This document shows, in pieces, positions 1-5,459 of a stretch of 5,459 nt of DNA (position 1 is the stretch's first letter; each line of letters opens with the position of its first letter). The notes beneath the pieces are model-generated. The model was not told the DNA's origin and ran no database searches. It saw only the letters and a list, made by a program, of their open reading frames with translations. A program made the position numbers and the translations under genes. This DNA is from Pseudolysinimonas_A sp044239695 (GTDB lineage: Bacteria > Actinomycetota > Actinomycetes > Actinomycetales > Microbacteriaceae), in the NCBI RefSeq assembly GCF_044239695.1, contig NZ_JBIIAW010000148.1, positions 1 to 5,459 on the forward strand, read 5' to 3'.

Positions 1-54
1 GCAACCCGGGGTGGGTTTCGATACACCGCCTGCGGCGGCACTCAACCCGCGGTG
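1..54. repeat. Palindromic intergenic repeat, one copy plus the edge of a second
   Basis: The core copy spans about 13-48. Outer arms GGGTT (13-17) and AACCC (44-48) flank an inner perfect hairpin, CCGCC (26-30), loop TGC, GGCGG (34-38). The side strands between them are unequal, so the stem is imperfect. On the minus strand the arms read GGGTTGAGTGC and GTATCGAAACCC; from memory this matches the frame of a repeat scattered through Microbacteriaceae genomes, in which GGTTGAGTAGC and GTATCGAAACC flank a variable GC-rich hairpin. Bases 2-13 (CAACCCGGGGTG) repeat 43-54 (CAACCCGCGGTG) with 11 of 12 identical, so the window probably opens on the end of a second copy, 41 bases away. It ends three bases from the ilvE stop codon and may serve as its terminator, although no T-run follows. 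The palindrome is seen directly; family membership is recalled. Confidence 0.6.
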
Positions 55-57
55 AGG

Positions 58-1170
58 TCAGGCGTCGAGCCGGAGGTTCCAGCCGTGGCGGTCGGGGATG
101 CGACCGTACTGGATGTCGGTCAGCTCCTGCCGCAGCGACATCGCGACGCTCTCACCGTCGGTCGGCGGCATGACCACCGACACGCTCTCGCCCTTGAGCT
201 CCGCGATCGGCGTGACGACCGCCGCGGTGCCGCAGGCAAACGCCTCGACGATCTCCCCCGAGGCGACCCCGTCGATCCACTCCTGGAGCGTGACCTTGCG
301 CTGCTCGGTGCGGAGCCCACGGTCGCGACCCAGCTGCAGGATCGAGTCGAGGGTGATCCCTTCGAGGATGCTGTCGCTCTCGGGCGTGATGAGCCGACCG
401 TCCTGGGTGACGAGCACGACGTTCATGCCGCCGAGCTCCTCGAGGTACACGCCGTCGCCGTCGAGGAAGAGCACCTGCGCACAGCCGTGCTCGTACGCCT
501 CCGCCTGGGCGACCAGGCTCGACGCGTAGTTGCCGCCGGTCTTCGCCGCCCCCGTGCCGCCCTTGCCGGCGCGGGCGTACTCGGTCGAGAGCCAGATCGA
601 GACCGGGGTCACCCCGCCGCTGAAGTACGCTCCGGCCGGGCTGGCGATGAGGTAGTACTCCACCTTGTTCGCCGGACGCACGCCGAGGAACGCTTCCTTG
701 GCGAAGATGAACGGCCGGAAGTAGAGGCTCGTCTCGGGAGCCGTCGGCACCCAGTCGGCGTCGACGGCGATGAGCTGGCGCAGCGAGTCGAGGAAGTACT
801 CCTCGGGCAGCTCCGGCAGCGCGAGACGCTTCGCCGAACGTCGGATGCGGGCGGCGTTCGCGTTCGGGCGGAAGGTCCAGATCGAGCCGTCGGCGTGACG
901 ATAGGCCTTGAGCCCCTCGAAGACCTCCTGGCCGTAGTGCAGCACCGCGGCGGCCGGGTCGAGGGAGATCGGGCCGTACGGCTGCACGCGCGGACGGTGC
1001 CAGCCGCCGCGCTCCGACCAGCAGATGTCGACCATGTGGTCGGTGAAGAACTTGCCGAAGCCGGGGTCGGCGAGGATCTCGGCCCGCGCCTCGGCCGACT
1101 TCGCGGCGTCGTTGCGGACCACGTGCCACAGCAGGTCGGGCGTCGCCATGGGGAGGAGGTTGATCGTCAT
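58..1170 (-). CDS. ilvE: Branched-chain amino acid aminotransferase
   Basis: This 370-residue protein is a complete PLP-dependent class IV (fold type IV) aminotransferase. It reversibly transfers an amino group from glutamate to the 2-keto acids of leucine, isoleucine and valine, the last step of their synthesis, in the cytosol. Visible family marks are HYGQEVFEGLKAYR (78-91), FRPFIFA (151-157), the catalytic lysine K210 within TGAAKTGGNY, the EELGGMN block (244-250) with the glutamate expected to contact the pyridine nitrogen, SILEGITLDSIL (267-278), and the phosphate-binding ACGTAAVVTP (312-321). Length and C-terminus (HGW near the end) resemble M. tuberculosis IlvE of 368 residues. The ATG at 1170 is chosen because GGAG lies five bases upstream; the next ATG, at codon 8, has no such site. 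It follows leuB by 22 bases on the same strand, so the two form an operon. No key residue is missing. Confidence 0.97.
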   Translation of the reverse strand: MTINLLPMATPDLLWHVVRNDAAKSAEARAEILADPGFGKFFTDHMVDICWSERGGWHRPRVQPYGPISLDPAAAVLHYGQEVFEGLKAYRHADGSIWTFRPNANAARIRRSAKRLALPELPEEYFLDSLRQLIAVDADWVPTAPETSLYFRPFIFAKEAFLGVRPANKVEYYLIASPAGAYFSGGVTPVSIWLSTEYARAGKGGTGAAKTGGNYASSLVAQAEAYEHGCAQVLFLDGDGVYLEELGGMNVVLVTQDGRLITPESDSILEGITLDSILQLGRDRGLRTEQRKVTLQEWIDGVASGEIVEAFACGTAAVVTPIAELKGESVSVVMPPTDGESVAMSLRQELTDIQYGRIPDRHGWNLRLDA

Positions 1171-1192
1171 GAGTGCTCCGTGAGGTAGAGGT

Positions 1193-2245
1193 CTAGTTTG
1201 CGCCCAGTCGGGCGAGGATGGCAGAGCCGACCTCGTCCGTGGTGCGGGGGTGCGATCCTCGTTCGGCGAGATCCGCCGTCACCGCCGCGTCGACCCGTCG
1301 GGCCGCCTCCGGCAGACCGAGGTGGTCGAGCAGGAGGGCGGTCGAGAGGATGGCCGCCGTGGGATCGGCTTTCCGCTGTCCCGCGATGTCGGGAGCCGAA
1401 CCGTGTACCGGCTCGAACATCGAGGGGAACGCACCGTCGGGGTTGATGTTGCCCGAGGCCGCCAGACCGATCCCGCCGCTGATAGCGCCGGCCAGATCGG
1501 TGAGGATGTCGCCGAAGAGGTTGTCTGTGACGATCACGTCGAACCTAGCAGGATCGGTGACCAGGAAGATGGTCGCGGCATCGACGTGGAGGTAATCCCA
1601 GACCACGTCGGGATGATTGGCCGCCTCCGCTTCGACGGCCCGCGCCCACAGGCTTCCGGCGTGCACGAGCACGTTGGTCTTGTGCACGAGCGTGAGCTTG
1701 CGGCGGCGCTTCTCGGCGAGATCGAACGCGTAGCGCACGACCCGCTCGACGCCGAACGCCGTGTTGACGCTGACCTCGTTGGCGATCTCGGCGGGGGTGC
1801 CCACCCGGATGCTCCCGCCGTTGCCGACGTACGGCCCCTCGGTGCCCTCCCGCACGACGACGAAGTCGACGTCGCCCGGGTTCGCGAGCGGGCTCGTGAC
1901 CGACGGGAAGAGCTTCGTCGGGCGCAGGTTGACGTAGTGGTCGAAGGCGAAGCGCAGCTTGAGCAGCAGGCCGCGCTCGATGATGCCGCCCGCGAGCCGC
2001 GGGTCGCGCGGGTCGCCGCCGACGGCACCCAGCAGCATGACCTCGTGGCGGGCGAGCGCGGCCAGATCGTCGTCGCCGAGGATGACCCCGGTTTCGAGGA
2101 AGTGCCGCGCGCTGAACGGGTATTCCGTCGTGCGCAGCTTGGCGTCGTCGCCGAGTGCCGCGGTGAGCACGGCGACCGCCTGCTCGACGACCTCCGGTCC
2201 GATTCCGTCGCCGGGGATGAGGGCCAGGTCGATCTCGCGGGTCAC
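1193..2245 (-). CDS. leuB: 3-isopropylmalate dehydrogenase, actinobacterial type 2
   Basis: The 350-residue product oxidises and decarboxylates 3-isopropylmalate to 2-ketoisocaproate with NAD+, the third leucine-specific step. Motifs in order: PGDGIGPEV (11-19); the substrate loop LLLKLRFAFDHYVNLRP with R98 and R108; REGTEG with R132; the catalytic lysine K189 in VHKTNVL; the divalent-metal aspartates D222, D246 and D250 (HVDAAT and DNLFGDILTD); and the nucleotide-binding tail MFEPVHGSAPDIAGQ (276-290). The active-site tyrosine of E. coli LeuB aligns here with N161 (EVSVNTAFGVER), as in mycobacterial LeuB. The GTG at 2245 is the start: it lies ten codons before PGDGIG, and no ATG, GTG or TTG is near it upstream in frame. 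The Shine-Dalgarno is poor; a possible leaderless promoter is listed separately. ilvE follows after 22 bases and the surface-protein gene ends 41 bases upstream. Confidence 0.96.
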   Translation of the reverse strand: MTREIDLALIPGDGIGPEVVEQAVAVLTAALGDDAKLRTTEYPFSARHFLETGVILGDDDLAALARHEVMLLGAVGGDPRDPRLAGGIIERGLLLKLRFAFDHYVNLRPTKLFPSVTSPLANPGDVDFVVVREGTEGPYVGNGGSIRVGTPAEIANEVSVNTAFGVERVVRYAFDLAEKRRRKLTLVHKTNVLVHAGSLWARAVEAEAANHPDVVWDYLHVDAATIFLVTDPARFDVIVTDNLFGDILTDLAGAISGGIGLAASGNINPDGAFPSMFEPVHGSAPDIAGQRKADPTAAILSTALLLDHLGLPEAARRVDAAVTADLAERGSHPRTTDEVGSAILARLGAN

Positions 2246-2258
2246 GCCCGCCAGCTTA
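2246..2258 (-). promoter_or_regulatory. Candidate -10 box for leaderless leuB transcript
   Basis: On the minus strand TAAGCT (2258 to 2253) fits TANNNT and is followed by exactly seven bases before the leuB GTG. That is the spacing at which transcription would begin on the start codon. It would also explain the lack of a convincing ribosome-binding site. No good -35 box is visible 16-18 bases upstream. Only three of six bases match TATAAT, so this is a suggestion. Confidence 0.3.
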
Positions 2259-2286
2259 TTCGGGGGCGCTGTGCCGCGAGACCGCG

Positions 2287-3270
2287 TCAGGCGCGATGCG
2301 CCTGCACGCGTCGCGGCGCCGTCGCGACCAGCACCACCCCGAGCAGCACCGCGAGCAGACCCGCCACCCCGGCGATCGCACTCGGCTCGGAGCCCGTGGC
2401 TGCGAGGGTCGGGAGCCCGCCTGCGGCGCCGCCGCCCGAGTCGGGCAACGACAGGGTCGGCAGCGGCAATCCGGTGTTGACCTGCACCGCGAGGCTGTAG
2501 CCCGTCCAGCCGCCGATGTCGTCGCGAAGGGTCCCCGCGCCACCGGCTCCGAGGTCGTTGTAGAAGGCACCGTGGCCGGTGTTCCAGTACATCGACGTGG
2601 CGTCGGCATCGGTGCCGACGGTCGGAGCGGCGACGAGCCCGACGTTGAGCGAATCGTAGGGTCCGGTCACACCGCGCGGAGAGGCCCCGTAGCTCTGGGT
2701 GTCGTACGCGACGGTGACGATGATGCGGTCGGGCAAGGTCAGGATCAGGCTGCTGAAGTCGAAGTCCGCCGTGAACGCGAAGCCGTTGCTGCAGGTGCTC
2801 GTGGTCGCGTCGAACCAGGTCGTGCCGCCGTTGCAGTTCGTCGGATCGGCCGACGGGCGGAACGGGATCGTCACGGTCTGCGTCACCGTGCCGAGCAGCG
2901 CGCCCGGGAGACCGCCCGTGCCTTCGGCATAGACGTTGACGGTGATCGGGTGCGTCCAGGTGGCTCCCGGCGTGGTCACGCAGGTGGCGCCACCCCCGGT
3001 CTCGCACGCCCAGTCGACGAGTCCGATCACGACGTTGTCGAGCTCGCGAGCGCCGGCGGCCAACTCGATGAGATCACCGAACTCCACCGTCTGCGTCGCC
3101 TGGTAGCCGAGGCTCGGCATCGAGGGTGGCAGCGGGCTCGTGATGCCGTCGTAGGTCGGCGCGACGGCCGCCTGCGCCGACCCCGCGTTCCAACTCTGGG
3201 CGGCGAGCAGCGCCAGCACGGCGAGAAGCGCGAGGAGAAGGCGGGATGCGACGCGGGAGACGACAGTCAT
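2287..3270 (-). CDS. Secreted LAxTG wall-anchored protein of unknown function
   Basis: This 327-residue protein has a Sec signal peptide (SRVASR, a leucine/alanine-rich core at 11-24, likely cleavage after AQA near 34), then an extracellular region of about 230 residues rich in alternating hydrophobic and Thr/Val stretches, which suggests beta-strands. Next come a Gly/Pro linker (267-288), the sortase signal LAATG (289-293), a membrane segment (about 298-317) and a basic tail (RRVQAHR). LAxTG is the motif of class E sortases of high-GC Gram-positives, so covalent attachment to the cell wall is inferred. Four cysteines (C89, C97, C146, C160) could form two disulfides. Blocks PYDSLNVGL (204-212) and GWTGYSLAVQV (254-264) recall an uncharacterised secreted bacterial domain; no enzyme motif is visible. 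The ATG at 3270 is preferred because ACGGAA lies five bases upstream; an in-frame GTG at 3291 lacks a site. No sortase gene is present in the window. Confidence 0.85.
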   Translation of the reverse strand: MTVVSRVASRLLLALLAVLALLAAQSWNAGSAQAAVAPTYDGITSPLPPSMPSLGYQATQTVEFGDLIELAAGARELDNVVIGLVDWACETGGGATCVTTPGATWTHPITVNVYAEGTGGLPGALLGTVTQTVTIPFRPSADPTNCNGGTTWFDATTSTCSNGFAFTADFDFSSLILTLPDRIIVTVAYDTQSYGASPRGVTGPYDSLNVGLVAAPTVGTDADATSMYWNTGHGAFYNDLGAGGAGTLRDDIGGWTGYSLAVQVNTGLPLPTLSLPDSGGGAAGGLPTLAATGSEPSAIAGVAGLLAVLLGVVLVATAPRRVQAHRA

Positions 3271-3415
3271 GCGAATTCCGTTCGGGGGCACGGAGGCGCT
3301 GGCGAGAGCTCGGGTGACCCTCGTCCGGGGGATGCCTGATCGGGACCGAACCTAGCGGCATCCGCGTACGGCGCGCACGACTGCCCGGGGACCCGGGTAC
3401 CCCGGTCCCGTCCGG
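3271..3415. other. Intergenic region between serA and the surface-protein gene
   Basis: This stretch follows serA and precedes the surface-protein gene on the minus strand. Next to serA it holds a GC-rich hairpin (listed separately). Its remainder should carry the promoter of the surface-protein gene. The only -10-like string I see is TAGGTT (3354 to 3349), three of six matches and without a recognisable -35, so no promoter is called. No small ORF with a good start stands out. Confidence 0.5.
3386..3410 (-). terminator. Candidate serA terminator hairpin without T-run
   Basis: GGGACC (3388-3393) and GGTCCC (3404-3409) form a perfect six-pair stem around a ten-base loop. It extends to seven pairs (C3386 with G3410) if one G is bulged. 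An alternative pairing, CCGGGG (3385-3390) with CCCCGG (3400-3405), also exists. The hairpin begins five bases past the serA stop codon in the direction of serA transcription. There is no T-run after it, as is common for actinobacterial terminators, so termination strength is uncertain. Confidence 0.4.
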
Positions 3416-5011
3416 TCAGGCCTCGACGATCTCGATCGCGCGCAGGCTCGTCGCCTCGATCGCGACCGCGATGCGCTCCAGCACGTCGTCGGGCACCGGC
3501 GAGTCGACGGTGAGCACGCTGAGCGCCTCGCCGCCCGCGCTCTGGCGGGCGATCTGCATGCCGGCGATGTTGACGTTCGCGTCGCCGAGCTCCCGACCGT
3601 AGGTGGCGACGATCCCGGGGCGGTCCTCGTAGGTCATCAGGATGAGGTGGTCGGCCAGCGGCACCTCGATGTCGTAGCCGTTCAGCGCGATGATCTTCTG
3701 CGCGAGCTTCGTGCCGGCGAGCGTGCCGGCGACCTCGACGACCGAGCCGTCGGCGAGCACGCCGCGCAGCGTCGTGGTGTTGCGGTAGTCGACGCTCTCC
3801 TCATTCACCGTGAGCGTCGAGGTGATCCCGCGCTGCTCGGCGAGCACGGGGGCGTTGACGTAGGACACGTTCTCGGTGACCTGATTGGTGAAGTAGCCCT
3901 TGAGCGCCGCGAGCCGGTAGACGCTGACGTCGTACGCGGCCAGTTCGCCGCGCACCTCGACCTCGAGGCTGGTGAGCGCCCCGTGGCCGGCCACGCCCGC
4001 CAGCACCTGTCCGAGCTTCTCGACGAGGGCGATGCCCGGGCGCACGAACGGGTCGATGACGCCGCCCGCGACGTTGACGGCATCCGGAACCAGGTCGCCC
4101 TCGAGCGCCTGCTTCACGCTCAACGCGACCGAGACGCCCGCCTTCTCCTGCGCCTCGTCGGTCGAGGCGCCGAGGTGCGGCGTGACGACGATGTTGGGCA
4201 GGCTGAGCAGCTTCTTCTCGACGGGCGGCTCGGCGACGAAGACATCCAGTCCCGCTCCGGCGATCTCGCCCGCGACGAGCGCGTCGTAGAGCGCGTCTTC
4301 GTCGATGAGTCCGCCACGCGCGACGTTGACCACGTAGGCCGACGGCTTCATGCGCTTGAGCTGCGCGGTCGAGATCATGCCGGTCGTCTCGGCGGTCTTC
4401 GGCATGTGGATGGTGACGAAGTCGGAAACGCTCAGCAGCTCGTCGAGGCTCAGCAGGGTCGCGCCGAGCTGCTGCGCCCGGGTCGCGGTGATGTAGGGGT
4501 CGTAGGCGACGATCTCGACGCCGAACGCCTGCAACCGGGCCGCGATCAGGGCGCCGATGCGGCCGAGGCCGATGATGCCGACGGTCTTCTCGAACAGCTC
4601 GGTGCCGGTGTACTTGGAGCGCTTCCACTCCCCCGCAGCGAGCGACGCGTGCGCCGCCGGGATGTGCCGGGCGAGGCTCAGGATGTGGCCGATCGTCAGT
4701 TCCGCGGCGCTGATGATGTTGGATGTCGGCGCGTTGACGACCATCACGCCGGCTTCGGTCGCGGCCTTGATGTCGACGTTGTCGAGTCCGACGCCGGCGC
4801 GGGCGACGACCTTGAGCGCGGGTGCGGCGGCGAGCGCCTCGGCGTCGATCTGGGTCGCGGAGCGGATGAGCACGGCGTCGGCCGTCGCCAGCGCGGCGAG
4901 CAGCGCCTTCCGATCGGTGCCGTCGACGTTCCGCACGTCGAAGTCGGGACCGAGCGCTTCGACGGTGGCGGGAGAGAGTTCTTCGGCGATCAGGACGATC
5001 GGCTTGGCCAC
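3416..5011 (-). CDS. serA: D-3-phosphoglycerate dehydrogenase (long, ASB plus ACT form)
   Basis: This 531-residue enzyme oxidises 3-phosphoglycerate to 3-phosphohydroxypyruvate with NAD+, the first committed step of serine synthesis. The N-terminal catalytic region has RAGVGLDNVD (71-80). The Rossmann fold carries GLGRIG (148-153) and the NAD-ribose aspartate D171. The catalytic trio is R232 in ARGGLID, E261 in AEPP and H279 in TPHLGAST. Residues about 315-450 form the ASB domain, and 455-531 the ACT domain (HLILMTYEDRPGIVATYG and on), which in this family binds serine and gives feedback inhibition. Length matches M. tuberculosis SerA1 (528 residues). The GTG at 5011 is chosen because GAAGGA lies seven bases upstream and the protein then begins MAKPIVLIAEE, as expected. 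It diverges from the DoxX-like gene across 77 bases. A hairpin after its stop probably separates it from the surface-protein gene. Confidence 0.97.
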   Translation of the reverse strand: MAKPIVLIAEELSPATVEALGPDFDVRNVDGTDRKALLAALATADAVLIRSATQIDAEALAAAPALKVVARAGVGLDNVDIKAATEAGVMVVNAPTSNIISAAELTIGHILSLARHIPAAHASLAAGEWKRSKYTGTELFEKTVGIIGLGRIGALIAARLQAFGVEIVAYDPYITATRAQQLGATLLSLDELLSVSDFVTIHMPKTAETTGMISTAQLKRMKPSAYVVNVARGGLIDEDALYDALVAGEIAGAGLDVFVAEPPVEKKLLSLPNIVVTPHLGASTDEAQEKAGVSVALSVKQALEGDLVPDAVNVAGGVIDPFVRPGIALVEKLGQVLAGVAGHGALTSLEVEVRGELAAYDVSVYRLAALKGYFTNQVTENVSYVNAPVLAEQRGITSTLTVNEESVDYRNTTTLRGVLADGSVVEVAGTLAGTKLAQKIIALNGYDIEVPLADHLILMTYEDRPGIVATYGRELGDANVNIAGMQIARQSAGGEALSVLTVDSPVPDDVLERIAVAIEATSLRAIEIVEA

Positions 5012-5018
5012 GAAGTAG

Positions 5019-5024
5019 TCCTTC
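5019..5024 (-). promoter_or_regulatory. serA ribosome-binding site
   Basis: On the minus strand GAAGGA ends seven bases before the GTG at 5011. It is the best Shine-Dalgarno in the window and supports this non-ATG start. Confidence 0.7.
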
Positions 5025-5062
5025 AGGGTCGGGCGCCGGGAGGGAGGCGGGGCGCGGGCCCG

Positions 5063-5090
5063 AGTTTACCGAGTGCGACCATGGAGTCAT
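5063..5090 (-). promoter_or_regulatory. Candidate serA promoter
   Basis: On the minus strand ATGACT (5090 to 5085; four of six to TTGACA) and TAAACT (5068 to 5063; four of six to TATAAT) are spaced by 16 bases. They lie about 52 bases upstream of the serA start. The -35 box overlaps the start codon of the divergent DoxX-like gene. TAAACT sits in one of the few AT-rich spots in this region, which is the main support. Confidence 0.35.
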
Positions 5091-5459
5091 GGACGCACTT
5101 CATACGGCGCAACTCGTGCTGCGAGTCGTCCTCGCGGCGGTGTTCGCGTTCATGGGCGTGCTGCACTTCGTGCCGCCGGTCGCCCGCGGGATGCGGGCGA
5201 TGATCCCGCCGCCGCTGCGGCGTCCGGGCTGGCCGGCCGCACTCGTGGTGATCACCGGGGTGTGCGAAATCGCGGGTGCCGCAGGCCTGCTCGTGCCGTG
5301 GGACGGTGTGCGGCTCGCCGCCGGGATCTGCCTCGTCGTCTTCCTCGTCGCGGTCTTCCCGGCGAACGCCTACGCCGCGCGCGACCCGGAGCGCTTCGGC
5401 CGCACCGCGGTCCCGTTCTGGCCGCGTCTCGCGGGCCAGGTGGCGCTCATCGGCCTCGT
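5089..5459 (+). CDS. DoxX-like integral membrane protein, 3' end cut by window
   Basis: An open frame from ATG at 5089 runs through the window end: 123 codons with no stop, and the last codon cut after two bases. Three hydrophobic spans are clear (about residues 8-28, 49-69 and 73-93) and a fourth starts near 113, giving the four-helix plan of small DoxX-family membrane proteins. HFVPP (26-30), the Pro/Arg-rich loop RAMIPPPLRRPGW (36-48), TGVCEIAGAAGLLVP (56-70) and FPANAYAA (90-97) are typical of DoxX-like proteins of actinobacteria. The biochemical role of this group is not established, so none is assigned. Start choice is less certain: GGAG lies only two bases before the ATG, which is too close for a normal site, so a leaderless or weakly translated message is possible. 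An ATG at 5081 is out of frame and opens only 40 codons. It is transcribed away from serA. Confidence 0.82.
   Translation, partial: MDALHTAQLVLRVVLAAVFAFMGVLHFVPPVARGMRAMIPPPLRRPGWPAALVVITGVCEIAGAAGLLVPWDGVRLAAGICLVVFLVAVFPANAYAARDPERFGRTAVPFWPRLAGQVALIGL

Noticed and set aside
52..1188. Long plus-strand open frame (378 codons) opposite ilvE
   Set aside because: It mirrors the well-supported ilvE gene; its protein is Arg/Asp/Val-rich with no family motif, as expected for an antisense frame in GC-rich DNA.
1250..2500. Plus-strand open frame of 416 codons opposite leuB and the surface-gene end
   Set aside because: It spans two real genes and their intergenic gap, has low-complexity Arg/Glu/Asp composition and no recognisable domain.
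1193..3007. leuB frame read upstream as a 604-residue fusion protein
   Set aside because: The extra N-terminal part is Arg-rich out-of-frame translation of the surface gene. LeuB proteins begin just before the GDGIGPEV motif, which fits the GTG at 2245.
3271..3291. Upstream GTG start adding seven residues to the surface protein
   Set aside because: No ribosome-binding site precedes it, and the added residues (PPNGIR) do not improve the signal peptide; the ATG at 3270 has ACGGAA upstream.
2296..3339. Plus-strand open frame of 347 codons opposite the surface-protein gene
   Set aside because: The minus-strand reading has a signal peptide, LAATG motif, membrane segment and basic tail in the right order, so this frame is a shadow.
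3341..3410. Inverted repeat CGGGACC (3341-3347) with GGTCCCG (3404-3410) as a riboswitch or attenuator switch
   Set aside because: The seven-base match is exact, but such matches are common by chance in DNA this GC-rich, and there is no leader peptide or known riboswitch pattern nearby.
3647..5203. Plus-strand open frame of 518 codons opposite serA
   Set aside because: It is antisense to an intact SerA with all catalytic residues, and its sequence has no known motif.
5081..5203. ATG at 5081 opening a 40-codon plus-strand frame
   Set aside because: It gives a Ser/Cys/Arg-rich peptide without features, while the ATG eight bases on opens a clear multi-helix membrane protein.

Overview
The window is ordinary high-GC actinobacterial chromosome, most likely from the family Microbacteriaceae. 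Supporting signs are the GC-rich codon use with GTG starts, the actinobacterial 'type 2' form of LeuB, a mycobacterial-style long SerA, an LAxTG (class E sortase) wall-anchored protein, and a palindromic repeat of a kind I recall as scattered through Microbacteriaceae genomes. The genus cannot be settled from the sequence alone.

Layout, left to right: a palindromic intergenic repeat (about 1-54); ilvE (58-1170, minus), branched-chain aminotransferase; leuB (1193-2245, minus), 3-isopropylmalate dehydrogenase; a secreted, probably sortase-anchored protein of unknown function (2287-3270, minus); a 145-base intergenic stretch with a terminator-like hairpin (3271-3415); serA (3416-5011, minus), D-3-phosphoglycerate dehydrogenase; a 77-base divergent intergenic region; and the first 123 codons of a DoxX-like membrane protein (5089 to the window end, plus).

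The minus-strand genes run in the order serA, surface protein, leuB, ilvE. SerA begins serine synthesis, LeuB is the third leucine-specific step, and IlvE makes the final transamination for leucine, valine and isoleucine. leuB and ilvE are separated by 22 bases and are almost certainly cotranscribed. serA next to leuB is also found in Mycobacterium tuberculosis. Here the pair is split by the surface-protein gene, which is the most unusual point of organisation.

I see no CRISPR array, defence system, transposase, RNA gene or novel multi-gene system. The points worth a second look are the repeat at the left edge, the uncharacterised surface protein and its placement, and a possible leaderless start for leuB.
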